Made by a program: the position numbers and the translations under genes. Below the pieces are notes generated by a model that did not search any database, had not been told where the DNA came from, and was given only the letters and a program-made list of their open reading frames with translations. This document shows positions 10,674 through 18,717 of a stretch of 64,000 nt of DNA, piece by piece. Each line of letters begins with the position of its first letter. The first letter of the stretch is position 1. Source of the DNA: Cellulomonas flavigena DSM 20109 (GTDB lineage: Bacteria > Actinomycetota > Actinomycetes > Actinomycetales > Cellulomonadaceae); assembly GCF_000092865.1 (NCBI RefSeq), contig NC_014151.1, forward strand, positions 1,984,001 through 2,048,000. Direction: 5' to 3'.

Positions 10674-11347
10674 GCGGCTGGTCGGACACCACGGTCGTCC
10701 TCGTGGTCGTGGGGGTGATCCTGGTGCTCGCGTGGCTCGTGTGGGTCCGCGCGAGCCGGCTCGACCGCCTGCACCGCAAGGTCGGGGCGTCGCGCGCGGT
10801 CGTCGACGCGCAGCTCGTGCGCCGCGCGACGGTCGCCGCCGAGCTCGCCACGAGCGGTCTGCTGGACCCCGCGAGCTCGCTCGTCGTGGGGGAGGCCGCC
10901 TGGGGCTCGCTGACGGCCGGGCGTGCCGGCGACGTCCCGACGGGCCTGCTGCCCGCGGACCTGCGCGAGCAGCTCGGCGCGAGCGCCGCCGTGCCCGACG
11001 GTCTCGACCGCTCGCAGGTGGAGAGCGACCTCACCGCCGCGCTCGCGGAGATCCTCGACGACCCGGACGAGGTCGCGGTGCTCGCCGAGGACCCGGAGGG
11101 CGACCGCGTCCTGGTCGCGCTCGCCGCGGCGTGGTACCGCGTGCAGCTCGCCCGGCGGTTCCACAACGAGGCCGTCGCGCAGACGCAGCGCGTGCGCCAC
11201 GGGGCGCTGGTCCGGCTGCTGCGGCTCGCCGGGCACGCGCCCGAGCCCCGCACGCTCGAGCTGGACGACTCCTGGCCGCACGGACTGCCGCGACCGGGCG
11301 AGCAGGCGCGTGCGGCGCGGCCCGGGGCGAGCGCACCGCCGGCCTGA
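10670..11347 (+). CDS. Single-pass membrane protein, LemA-like
   Basis: A 225-residue protein with one N-terminal transmembrane helix (about residues 8-27) followed by a charged, probably cytoplasmic helical domain. The segment RRFHNEAVAQTQRVRHGALVRLLRLAGHA recalls LemA-type proteins, but the similarity is weak. It is coupled to pimA by a GTGA overlap and is the last gene of the PIM operon, so it may act on envelope lipids; that is inference only. The C-terminus is Ala/Pro-rich. Confidence 0.6.
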   Translation: MSGWSDTTVVLVVVGVILVLAWLVWVRASRLDRLHRKVGASRAVVDAQLVRRATVAAELATSGLLDPASSLVVGEAAWGSLTAGRAGDVPTGLLPADLREQLGASAAVPDGLDRSQVESDLTAALAEILDDPDEVAVLAEDPEGDRVLVALAAAWYRVQLARRFHNEAVAQTQRVRHGALVRLLRLAGHAPEPRTLELDDSWPHGLPRPGEQARAARPGASAPPA

Positions 11348-11411
11348 GCCGTCGCCGGCGCGGTCGGTGTCCGGGTGGCGGGCGCGGCGCTGGGGGCGCG
11401 CGCGGATCTCC

Positions 11412-11417
11412 TAGGAT
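11412..11417 (+). promoter_or_regulatory. -10 element of pdxS promoter
   Basis: TAGGAT 65 bp after the preceding gene and 111 bp upstream of the pdxS start; predicts a leader of about 100 nt. No convincing -35. Confidence 0.45.
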
Positions 11418-11528
11418 GAACGTGCCCCGACCACGGCGGCAGGCACCGGGCAGGCACCGTCACCCCGTCCCGCGCAGCGGGCGGACCGCCTGGGCCGCGT
11501 GTCCCCGAACGGATCGAAGAGGTCTGAC

Positions 11529-12443
11529 GTGACCGAGAACTCCCAGCCCACCGCCGCCGCCGGTGAGGTCGGTACCGCGCGGGTCAAGCGCGGCATGGCC
11601 GAGATGCTCAAGGGCGGCGTCATCATGGACGTCGTCACGGCCGAGCAGGCGAAGATCGCCGAGGACGCCGGCGCGGTCGCCGTCATGGCGCTCGAGCGCG
11701 TCCCCGCGGACATCCGCGCCCAGGGCGGCGTCGCGCGCATGAGCGACCCCGACCTCATCGACGGCATCATCTCCGCCGTCTCGATCCCCGTGATGGCCAA
11801 GGCCCGGATCGGCCACTTCGTCGAGGCGCAGGTGCTGCAGTCCCTCGGCGTCGACTACGTCGACGAGTCCGAGGTCCTCACGCCCGCCGACTACGCGCAC
11901 CACATCGACAAGTGGGCGTTCACCGTCCCGTTCGTCTGCGGTGCCACCAACCTGGGCGAGGCCCTGCGCCGCATCACCGAGGGCGCGGCGATGATCCGCT
12001 CCAAGGGTGAGGCGGGCACGGGCGATGTCTCCAACGCCACCACGCACATGCGCACGCTGCGTGACGAGATCCGCCGGCTGACGTCCCTGCCCGAGGACGA
12101 GCTGTTCCTCGCGGCCAAGGAGCTCCAGGCGCCGTACGACCTCGTCAAGGAGGTCGCGACCACCGGCAAGCTGCCGGTCGTGCTCTTCACCGCCGGGGGC
12201 ATCGCGACCCCGGCGGACGCCGCGATGATGATGCAGCTCGGTGCCGAGGGCGTCTTCGTCGGCTCGGGCATCTTCAAGTCCGGCAACCCCGCCGAGCGGG
12301 CCGCCGCGATCGTCAAGGCGACGACGTTCCACGACGACCCCGACGTGGTCGCCAAGGTCTCGCGCGGCCTGGGCGAGGCCATGGTCGGCATCAACGTCGA
12401 CGACGTGCCCGTGCCGCACCGCCTCGCCGAGCGGGGCTGGTGA
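11529..12443 (+). CDS. pdxS: Pyridoxal 5'-phosphate synthase subunit PdxS
   Basis: Synthase subunit that builds PLP from ribose 5-phosphate, glyceraldehyde 3-phosphate and ammonia delivered by Pdx[10 protein letters not shown] contains the Schiff-base lysine (K91), and [19 protein letters not shown] and [19 protein letters not shown] are family signatures. Product 304 aa. I chose GTG 11529, with GAGG upstream, over the longer frame. It is one of the most conserved proteins in the window. Its partner pdxT lies two genes downstream. Confidence 0.97.
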   Translation: MTENSQPTAAAGEVGTARVKRGMAEMLKGGVIMDVVTAEQAKIAEDAGAVAVMALERVPADIRAQGGVARMSDPDLIDGIISAVSIPVMAKARIGHFVEAQVLQSLGVDYVDESEVLTPADYAHHIDKWAFTVPFVCGATNLGEALRRITEGAAMIRSKGEAGTGDVSNATTHMRTLRDEIRRLTSLPEDELFLAAKELQAPYDLVKEVATTGKLPVVLFTAGGIATPADAAMMMQLGAEGVFVGSGIFKSGNPAERAAAIVKATTFHDDPDVVAKVSRGLGEAMVGINVDDVPVPHRLAERGW

Positions 12444-13042
12444 CCACGCCCGACGCGCAGCCCGACGGGGCCGTCGCCGCGCCGCCCTCGGGCGGTGCAG
12501 CGACGGCCCCGTCGGCCGTCTTCGGCCCCGAGTGGGTGCCGGGACCGGACGGCATGCTGCGCCGCAGCGCCGCGCGCGTGATCCTCCTCGACGAGGCCGA
12601 CCGCGTGCTGCTCGTGCGGGGCCACGACGTCGATGCCCCCGGACGGTCGTGGTGGTTCACGATCGGTGGCGGGATCGACGCGGGGGAGGACGCCCGCACG
12701 GCCGCCGTGCGCGAGCTGCACGAGGAGACCGGAGTCCGCCTGGCCACCACGGACCTCGTGGGTCCCGTCTGCACGCGCTCCGCGCTCTTCGACTTCGCCG
12801 CGCGCACCTGCCGGCAGGACGAGGAGCTGTTCGTCGCGCGTGTCCGTGCGGCTGACACCGAGCTCAGCACGGCGGGCTGGACGGACGTCGAGCGTGACGT
12901 CATCGACGAGCTGCGGTGGTTCACCCTGGACGAGCTCGCGGCCGTGACGATCGAGGTGTTCCCGGCCGGGCTCGCCGACCTGGTCCGCGACGTGCTCGTG
13001 TGGGACGGAAGCACGCGGCACCTGGGGCTCGTCAGCGAGTGA
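12440..13042 (+). CDS. Nudix hydrolase
   Basis: A 200-residue pyrophosphohydrolase with a complete Nudix box at residues 77-99 (G-x5-E-x7-RELHEETGV), the site binding Mg and the pyrophosphate. The first 40 residues are Ala/Pro-rich. Substrate unknown. It overlaps pdxS by GTGA, so it is co-translated with the PLP synthase; a Nudix gene is also found between pimA and pdxS in mycobacteria. No evidence ties it to vitamin B6 chemistry. Confidence 0.88.
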   Translation: MTTPDAQPDGAVAAPPSGGAATAPSAVFGPEWVPGPDGMLRRSAARVILLDEADRVLLVRGHDVDAPGRSWWFTIGGGIDAGEDARTAAVRELHEETGVRLATTDLVGPVCTRSALFDFAARTCRQDEELFVARVRAADTELSTAGWTDVERDVIDELRWFTLDELAAVTIEVFPAGLADLVRDVLVWDGSTRHLGLVSE

Positions 13043-13105
13043 GGCGGGCCGACCCGGCCGGGTGCCGTCGTACCGGTCGGTAACATCCCGGTGACCTGCC
13101 CCCGC

Positions 13106-13118
13106 TACCGTCCGCGGC
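13106..13118 (+). promoter_or_regulatory. Leaderless promoter of aminotransferase gene
   Basis: TACCGT (13106-13111) ends exactly 7 nt before the ATG at 13119, placing the predicted transcription start at the A of ATG. No Shine-Dalgarno sequence. A second -10-like TAACAT lies at 13081-13086. Confidence 0.5.
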
Positions 13119-14333
13119 ATGCCGTTCCCCGCCGCCTCCTCACCCGCCGCGCGCGTCCCGCGCTCCGGCATCCGCACCCTCATGGAGCTCGCGCTCGCCG
13201 ATCCCCGGGCGATCCACCTCGAGATCGGGGAGCCCGACAGCGGGCCCGCGCCGCACGTCGTCGACGCGGTCGCCGCCGCCGCCCGCACCGGCCGTACCGG
13301 CTACACCTCGAGCCTCGGGTCCCTCGATCTGCGCGAGGTCGTGGCCGCCCGCGTCTCCCGGACGCACGCACGTGCCACCCGCCCGGACGAGGTCGTCGTC
13401 ACGCACGGCGCCATGCACGGACTGGCGATGACGATGAGCGCCCTGCTCGCACCCGGCGACGAGGTCCTCCTGCCCGACCCCGTCTTCCCGAACTGGCAGA
13501 TGGCCGCGATCGCCGCCGGTGCGGTGCCGCGCACGTACGCCGCACGCGCCTCGGCCGGGTTCGTGCCGGACCCCGAGGAGGTCGCGGCGAGCGTGACCCC
13601 GCGCACGCGCGCGCTCGTCGTGTGCTCGCCGAACAACCCCACCGGCGCCGTCTACCCCGCGCACGTCGTCGCCGGGCTCCTCGAGGTCGCCCGACGCCAC
13701 GACCTGTGGGTGCTGTCCGACGAGTGCTACGCGTCGATCACGTTCGGCGCACCGCACGTCAGCCCGCTGACGCTGGACACCGACGGTCGCGTCCTGGCGT
13801 TCTTCAGCGCCTCGAAGACGTACGCGCTCACCGGCTGGCGCACCGGCTGGGCCGTCGTCCCGTCCCCCGAGGTCGTCGAGACGCTCGGCCAGCTCGCGGA
13901 GGCGACGGTCGCGTGCCCGTCGGCACCGGGTCAGCTCGCGGCCCTCGCGGCGCTCACCGGCCCGCAGGACGACGTCGCCCAGGCGGTCGCGCGCTATCGC
14001 GAGCGACGCGACCTCGCGTGCGCGCGGCTCGCCCGGCGCGGCCTGCGGCACGTCGTCCCGCAGGGCGCCTTCTACCTCATGGTGGACGTCGAGGCACAGG
14101 ACACGGACGCGTTCGCGCGACGGCTCCTGGAACGCCGGCACGTGGCGGTCGCCCCGGGGTCGACCTTCGGCGCGCAGGCCCGGGGCATGGTGCGCGTATC
14201 GCTCGCCGCCCCGCGCGACGACCTCCTCGAGGGTCTGGCGCGACTCGCGGACGAGGTCGCGGGACGGCGGGACGAGCAGGCCGGTGGGCTCGTCGGTGGG
14301 GGGCGGACCGTGGACGTCGCCGCCTCCGCCTGA
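13119..14333 (+). CDS. Class I/II pyridoxal-phosphate aminotransferase
   Basis: Fold-type I aminotransferase (404 aa) with the PLP lysine in [15 protein letters not shown] (K233), [11 protein letters not shown] and [12 protein letters not shown] (PLP-binding Asn and Asp/Tyr), and C-terminal MVRVSLA with the substrate-carboxylate arginine. Substrate not determinable from sequence; aspartate- or aromatic-type enzymes look similar. It sits between the Nudix gene and pdxT, with its own leaderless promoter. The C-terminal 30 residues are low-complexity. Confidence 0.85.
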   Translation: MPFPAASSPAARVPRSGIRTLMELALADPRAIHLEIGEPDSGPAPHVVDAVAAAARTGRTGYTSSLGSLDLREVVAARVSRTHARATRPDEVVVTHGAMHGLAMTMSALLAPGDEVLLPDPVFPNWQMAAIAAGAVPRTYAARASAGFVPDPEEVAASVTPRTRALVVCSPNNPTGAVYPAHVVAGLLEVARRHDLWVLSDECYASITFGAPHVSPLTLDTDGRVLAFFSASKTYALTGWRTGWAVVPSPEVVETLGQLAEATVACPSAPGQLAALAALTGPQDDVAQAVARYRERRDLACARLARRGLRHVVPQGAFYLMVDVEAQDTDAFARRLLERRHVAVAPGSTFGAQARGMVRVSLAAPRDDLLEGLARLADEVAGRRDEQAGGLVGGGRTVDVAASA

Positions 14334-14336
14334 CCC

Positions 14337-14350
14337 TAGGATCGACGACC
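14337..14350 (+). promoter_or_regulatory. Leaderless promoter of pdxT
   Basis: TAGGAT (14337-14342) ends 8 nt before the GTG start of pdxT at 14351. No Shine-Dalgarno. pdxT may thus be transcribed independently of pdxS. Confidence 0.5.
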
Positions 14351-14962
14351 GTGAACCCGACGATCGGAGTCCTGGCCCTGCAGGGCGACGTGCGCGAGCA
14401 CGTCGCGGTCCTGCGCTCGCTCGGCGTCGGCGCCGTCGGCGTGCGGCGCCGCACCGAGCTCGACGCCGTCGACGCGCTCGTCCTTCCCGGCGGGGAGTCC
14501 ACCACGATCGACAAGCTGCTGCGCGCGTTCGAGCTGGACGGTCCCGTGCGCGAGCGGCTGCGCGCGGGCATGCCGGCCTACGGCTCGTGCGCGGGGATGA
14601 TCCTCCTCGCGGACCGCATCATCGGCGGCATCGACGGGCAGCGCACCCTCGGCGGCGTCGACATCACGGTGCGGCGCAACGCGTTCGGGCGGCAGGTGGA
14701 CTCGTTCGAGACCGACCTGGTGATCGACGGCGTGGACGACAGTGCCGAACGGCCCGTCCACGCCGTGTTCATCCGGGCGCCGTGGGTCGAGGAGGTCGGC
14801 CCTGCGGCGACGGTGCTGGGACGCGTCGAGGACGGTCCGGCCGCCGGTAGGATCGTCGCGGTGCGCCAGGGCCCGCTGCTCGTGACCTCGTTCCACCCGG
14901 AGGTGACCGGGGACCCGCGGGTGCACCGACTGTTCGTGCAGATCGTCCGCGACAGCCTGTGA
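14351..14962 (+). CDS. pdxT: Pyridoxal 5'-phosphate synthase glutaminase subunit PdxT
   Basis: Class I glutamine amidotransferase of 203 aa that feeds ammonia to PdxS. Triad C80 ([10 protein letters not shown]), H182 and E184 (SFHPEV); LPGGESTTI is the oxyanion-hole loop. GTG 14351 gives the canonical N-terminus [17 protein letters not shown]; the long upstream extension of the frame overlaps the aminotransferase gene and is spurious. Confidence 0.96.
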   Translation: MNPTIGVLALQGDVREHVAVLRSLGVGAVGVRRRTELDAVDALVLPGGESTTIDKLLRAFELDGPVRERLRAGMPAYGSCAGMILLADRIIGGIDGQRTLGGVDITVRRNAFGRQVDSFETDLVIDGVDDSAERPVHAVFIRAPWVEEVGPAATVLGRVEDGPAAGRIVAVRQGPLLVTSFHPEVTGDPRVHRLFVQIVRDSL

Positions 14963-15055
14963 CGTCGCGGCGCCTCCTGCGGCGTCCTGGTGTCCGGACG
15001 CCCGGCGTGGGGGAGCGACGCGGGCGGACCAGCGGAGACGAAGGGGTAACGAGTC

Positions 15056-15811
15056 ATGTCGGGTCACTCCAAGTGGGCCACCACCAAGCACAAGAAGGCC
15101 GTCATCGACGCGAAGCGCGGCAAGCTCTTCGCCAAGCTGATCAAGAACATCGAGGTCGCCGCCCGCACGGGTGGCGGTGACCCCGCCGGCAACCCGACGC
15201 TCTTCGACGCCATCCAGAAGGCGAAGAAGTCGTCAGTGCCGAACGACAACATCGACCGTGCGGTCAAGCGCGGCTCCGGCCAGGAGGCCGGCGGCGCCGA
15301 CTACCAGACGATCATGTACGAGGGCTACGGGCCCGGCGGCGTCGCCGTGCTGGTCGAGTGCCTCACCGACAACCGCAACCGCGCCGCCTCCGACGTGCGC
15401 GTCGCGTTCACGCGCAACGGCGGCCAGATGGCCGACCCCGGCTCGGTGTCGTACATCTTCAGCCGCAAGGGCGTCGTCATCGTCCCCAAGGAGGGCACCG
15501 ACGAGGACGCGGTCATGGAGGCCGTGCTCGAGGCCGGCGGCGAGGAGGTCACCGACCTCGGCGAGCAGTTCGAGGTGCTGAGCGAGGCGACCGACCTCGT
15601 GCCCGTGCGCACGGCGCTGCAGGAGGCCGGGATCGAGTACGACTCCGCCGACGTCGTGTTCTGGCCCGCCACCCAGATCGAGGTCGACGCCGAGGGGGCG
15701 CGCAAGATCCTGCGCCTGATCGACGCGCTCGAGGACTCCGACGACGTGCAGAACGTCTACGCGAACTTCGACGCGTCCGACGAGGTGATGGCCGAGCTCG
15801 ACGCCGAGTGA
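15056..15811 (+). CDS. YebC/PmpR-family protein
   Basis: A 251-residue YebC/TACO1 protein starting [23 protein letters not shown], the invariant N-terminus of the family. Members are described as DNA-binding regulators and, more recently, as translation factors relieving ribosome stalling on proline stretches; which applies here cannot be read from sequence. It follows pdxT and precedes ruvC, the order found in mycobacteria. ATG start with a GAAGGGG ribosome-binding site, and a strong hairpin directly after the stop. Confidence 0.93.
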   Translation: MSGHSKWATTKHKKAVIDAKRGKLFAKLIKNIEVAARTGGGDPAGNPTLFDAIQKAKKSSVPNDNIDRAVKRGSGQEAGGADYQTIMYEGYGPGGVAVLVECLTDNRNRAASDVRVAFTRNGGQMADPGSVSYIFSRKGVVIVPKEGTDEDAVMEAVLEAGGEEVTDLGEQFEVLSEATDLVPVRTALQEAGIEYDSADVVFWPATQIEVDAEGARKILRLIDALEDSDDVQNVYANFDASDEVMAELDAE

Positions 15812-15818
15812 CGTCGCG

Positions 15819-15850
15819 CGGGTCCCGCCGCACCGGTGTGGCGGGACCCG
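15819..15850 (+). terminator. Terminator between yebC and ruvC
   Basis: Perfect 11-bp stem CGGGTCCCGCC / GGCGGGACCCG with a 10-nt loop that is itself nearly palindromic. It begins 8 bp after the yebC stop and separates yebC from the ruv genes. Confidence 0.8.
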
Positions 15851-15881
15851 TCGCACGGTCGGTGCCTGCGACCATGGGGTC

Positions 15882-16448
15882 GTGCGCGTGCTCGGAGTGG
15901 ATCCCGGCCTGACCCGCTGCGGCCTGGGGGTCGTCGACGGGCTGCCCGGACGCCGCGCGCGACTCGTGCACGTGTCGGTCGCCCGTTCCGAGCCAGGGCT
16001 CGACGTCGACCAGCGACTGCTGCTCATCGAGCGCGCCCTCGAGGAGTGCCTCGAGGAGCACGCGCCCGACGCCGTCGCCGTCGAGCGCGTCTTCGCGCAG
16101 CACAACGTCAGCACGGTCATGGGCACCGCCCAGGTGGCCGGGCTGGCGATGGTCGCAGCGGCCCGGCGGCGCGTGCCGGTCGCGCTGCACACGCCGAGCG
16201 AGGTCAAGGCCGCGGTCACGGGCTCGGGGCGCGCCGACAAGGCGCAGGTCCAGACGATGGTGGCGCGGCTGCTCGGGCTGGCCGACCTGCCGCGTCCCGC
16301 CGACGCCGCCGATGCGCTCGCCCTGGCGATCTGTCACCTGTGGCGGCCCGCGGGAGCGCTCGGTGCGCCCCAGCGGGAGCCCGGCGCCCTGACCACCGCG
16401 CAGCGGCAGTGGGCGGCGGCCGAGCAGGCCGCCCGACGTCGCGCGTGA
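15882..16448 (+). CDS. ruvC: Holliday-junction resolvase RuvC
   Basis: RNase H-fold endonuclease that nicks Holliday junctions held by RuvAB. The four acidic catalytic residues are present: D7 ([10 protein letters not shown]), E68 (VERVFAQHN), D141 and D144 ([11 protein letters not shown]). Length 188 aa is normal. GTG start without a good Shine-Dalgarno; a GACCAT element ends 6 nt upstream, so it may be leaderless. ruvA and ruvB follow. Confidence 0.95.
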   Translation: MRVLGVDPGLTRCGLGVVDGLPGRRARLVHVSVARSEPGLDVDQRLLLIERALEECLEEHAPDAVAVERVFAQHNVSTVMGTAQVAGLAMVAAARRRVPVALHTPSEVKAAVTGSGRADKAQVQTMVARLLGLADLPRPADAADALALAICHLWRPAGALGAPQREPGALTTAQRQWAAAEQAARRRA

Positions 16449-16459
16449 CGCGTGTCGTT

Positions 16460-16473
16460 CGTACACCTGTTCG
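16460..16473 (+). promoter_or_regulatory. Imperfect LexA (SOS) box upstream of ruvA
   Basis: CGTACACCTGTTCG differs at one position from the palindromic core CGAAC-N4-GTTCG of the actinobacterial LexA operator. It lies 12 bp after the ruvC stop and 45 bp before ruvA, next to a weak -10-like CACAGT (16484-16489). DNA-damage induction of ruvAB is known in other bacteria, so the site is plausible. Confidence 0.45.
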
Positions 16474-16518
16474 CCTCGTGTGGCACAGTGTGGGCGTCGA
16501 CGACGGGAGGAGCGCACG

Positions 16519-17127
16519 GTGATCGCGTCGGTACACGGGACGGTGCTGGCGGTACGGCTGGACTCGGCCGTCCTCGAGGTCGGGGGAGTGGGTCTGCTGG
16601 TGCAGGCGACGCCGGCGACGCTCGCGGGGCTGCGGGTCGGGCAGCCGGGCCGGCTGTCGACCTCGCTCGTCGTCCGGGAGGACGCCCTCACGCTCTTCGG
16701 CTTCGCCGACGACGACGAGCGCGACGTGTTCGAGACCGTGCAGACGGTCTCGGGCGTCGGTCCGCGCCTCGCGCTGGCGATGCTCGCCGTGCACACGCCG
16801 GACGGCCTGCGACGCGCTGTCGCACAGGAGGACATCGCCGCGCTGATGCGTGTGCCGGGCATCGGACGCAAGGGCGCGCAGCGCATCGTGCTCGAGCTCG
16901 GCGAGCGGCTCGGCGCACCCGACCCGACCGGCGGGACCCCCGCCGCACCGTCGGCGGACCACCGCGAGCAGGTGGTCGAGGCGCTCGTCGGGCTCGGGTG
17001 GCCGCTGCGCGCCGCGCAGGACGCCGTGGCCTCCGTCCTCGACGGATCGGCGGTGCCCGTCGGCGCCGGGGAGGTCCCCGGCGTGCTGCGCGCGGCCCTG
17101 CGGACCCTGGGCAGCGCGCGTGCGTGA
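16519..17127 (+). CDS. ruvA: Holliday-junction branch-migration protein RuvA
   Basis: DNA-binding subunit (202 aa) that recognises the four-way junction and loads RuvB. The N-terminal OB fold ([29 protein letters not shown]), tandem helix-hairpin-helix motifs ([14 protein letters not shown] and [17 protein letters not shown]) and a C-terminal RuvB-binding domain after an Ala/Pro linker are visible. GTG 16519 has GGGAGGAG upstream and gives the standard N-terminus. Confidence 0.96.
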   Translation: MIASVHGTVLAVRLDSAVLEVGGVGLLVQATPATLAGLRVGQPGRLSTSLVVREDALTLFGFADDDERDVFETVQTVSGVGPRLALAMLAVHTPDGLRRAVAQEDIAALMRVPGIGRKGAQRIVLELGERLGAPDPTGGTPAAPSADHREQVVEALVGLGWPLRAAQDAVASVLDGSAVPVGAGEVPGVLRAALRTLGSARA

Positions 17128-18199
17128 GCCGGGCGCGCCGCGCGTGGAGGTCGGCGACGGCGAGGACCTCGTGCCCGACGGCGCGGAGTCGCTCGTGCGG
17201 GCGGCGGCCGACGAGCCCGAGCGCGCCGCCGAGGCCGCGCTGCGGCCGCGACGGCTCGAGGAGTTCGTCGGGCAGCGGGTCGTGCGAGACCAGCTCTCGC
17301 TGGTGCTGCAGGCGGCGCTCGGGCGTGGCCGGGCGCCGGACCACGTGCTGCTCTCGGGTCCGCCCGGCCTGGGCAAGACGACGCTCGCCATGATCATCGC
17401 GGCCGAGCTGGGTGCGTCCCTGCGGGTGACGAGCGGCCCCGCGATCCAGCACGCCGGCGACCTCGCGGCCGTGCTGTCCTCCCTCGAGGAGGGCGAGGTG
17501 CTCTTCATCGACGAGATCCACCGGCTCGCACGCCCCGCCGAGGAGCTGCTCTACGTCGCGATGGAGGACTTCCGCGTCGACGTGGTCGTCGGCAAGGGCG
17601 CGGGCGCGAGCGCGATCCCGCTGTCGCTGCCCCCGTTCACGGTCGTCGGTGCGACGACCCGTGCCGGCCTGCTCCCCGCGCCGCTGCGTGACCGGTTCGG
17701 GTTCACGGGCCATCTCGACTTCTACGCGGACGACGAGCTCGAGCGTGTGCTCGTGCGCTCGGCCGGGCTGCTCGACGTCCCGCTCGAGGCCGCCGCCGCC
17801 GCCGAGATCGCGTCGCGTTCCCGGGGCACGCCCCGCATCGCCAACCGGCTGCTGCGTCGCGTGCGGGACTGGGCGCAGGTCCGGGGCGACGGCACGCTCT
17901 CGCTGGCTGCCGCGCGCTCCGCGCTCGACGTCTACGAGGTCGACGTGCGCGGGCTGGACCGCCTCGACCGCGCGGTGCTCGACGCGCTGTGCCGGCGGTT
18001 CGGTGGGGGACCGGTGGGGCTGACGACGCTCGCGGTCGCCGTGGGCGAGGAGCCCGAGACCGTCGAGACGGTCGCCGAGCCGTTCCTCGTGCGCGAGGGC
18101 CTCGTGGGCCGCACGGCACGAGGACGCGTCGCGCTGCCACCTGCGTGGGAGCACCTCGGGCTGCCGGTGCCGGCAGGCTCGGACACCCTCTTCGGCTGA
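17120..18199 (+). CDS. ruvB: Holliday-junction branch-migration helicase RuvB
   Basis: AAA+ motor of the RuvABC complex. Walker [10 protein letters not shown] (residues 80-88), Walker B FIDEIHRL, sensor 1 GATTRAGLL and LRDRFGF with the arginine finger are present, followed by the winged-helix C-terminal domain. The chosen GTG (359 aa) overlaps ruvA by 8 bp; an in-frame GTG at about 17143 is an alternative. The first 35 residues are acidic and longer than in E. coli. Confidence 0.96.
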   Translation: MREPGAPRVEVGDGEDLVPDGAESLVRAAADEPERAAEAALRPRRLEEFVGQRVVRDQLSLVLQAALGRGRAPDHVLLSGPPGLGKTTLAMIIAAELGASLRVTSGPAIQHAGDLAAVLSSLEEGEVLFIDEIHRLARPAEELLYVAMEDFRVDVVVGKGAGASAIPLSLPPFTVVGATTRAGLLPAPLRDRFGFTGHLDFYADDELERVLVRSAGLLDVPLEAAAAAEIASRSRGTPRIANRLLRRVRDWAQVRGDGTLSLAAARSALDVYEVDVRGLDRLDRAVLDALCRRFGGGPVGLTTLAVAVGEEPETVETVAEPFLVREGLVGRTARGRVALPPAWEHLGLPVPAGSDTLFG

Positions 18200-18262
18200 C
18201 CCGCAGGGCACGGGCCGCACGTTCGATCGGTCGCTGCGGGAACCGTCCGGGACCCACGTGCG

Positions 18263-18291
18263 TTGGAGCGACGGGCCGCGGCGCCTAGACT
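18263..18291 (+). promoter_or_regulatory. Promoter of yajC-secD-secF operon
   Basis: TTGGAG (18263-18268), 17-bp spacer, TAGACT (18286-18291): one of the best canonical promoters in the window. Predicted start near 18298, leader about 33 nt. Confidence 0.65.
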
Positions 18292-18330
18292 GCGGCCGAC
18301 GTCCGAGACGATACGGAGCACCACCACCTC

Positions 18331-18717
18331 ATGGACTACTCGTTCCTGGTCATCATGCTGCTCGCCTTCGCGGGTCTGTGGTTCATGTCGAGCCGCTCCC
18401 GCAAGGTCCAGCGCGAGGCCGCGGACTTCCGCGCCAACCTCGCGATCGGTGACGAGGTCATGACCGGTTCCGGCCTGTTCGGCACGGTGACCGCGATCGA
18501 CGGTGACGTGGTGACGCTCGAGTCGACGCCCGGGAGCTCGACCCGCTGGCTGCGCGCGGCGATCGCCCGCAAGGCCGACCCGGTCGTCGTCGCCGACGGA
18601 CCGGACGACGACGAGGCCGTCGTCGAGGACGAGCCGGTCGTCGACGTCCCGGACGACCTGTCCTCCCTGCCGCCGGAGCCGCCGGCGCGCCCCGACGAGG
18701 ACCGCGACACCAAGTGA
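18331..18717 (+). CDS. yajC: Preprotein translocase subunit YajC
   Basis: Small Sec accessory protein (128 aa): one N-terminal transmembrane helix (MDYSFLVIMLLAFAGLWFM), then the conserved cytoplasmic domain with IGDEVMTGSGLFGTVTAIDGDVVTLE. The C-terminal 45 residues are an acidic tail. It is the first gene of yajC-secD-secF, overlapping secD if secD starts at 18714. Confidence 0.92.
   Translation: MDYSFLVIMLLAFAGLWFMSSRSRKVQREAADFRANLAIGDEVMTGSGLFGTVTAIDGDVVTLESTPGSSTRWLRAAIARKADPVVVADGPDDDEAVVEDEPVVDVPDDLSSLPPEPPARPDEDRDTK

Noticed and set aside
11416..11532. 38-codon upstream ORF ending in a GTGA overlap with pdxS
   Set aside because: Its ATG lies within the predicted -10 and the alternative GTG is only 4 nt after it, so it would probably not be on the transcript; composition is that of random GC-rich sequence.
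13044..13080. ACCCGGCCGGGT palindrome as a terminator
   Set aside because: A perfect palindrome without a loop; a stable hairpin is unlikely, and the site is too short to call an operator.
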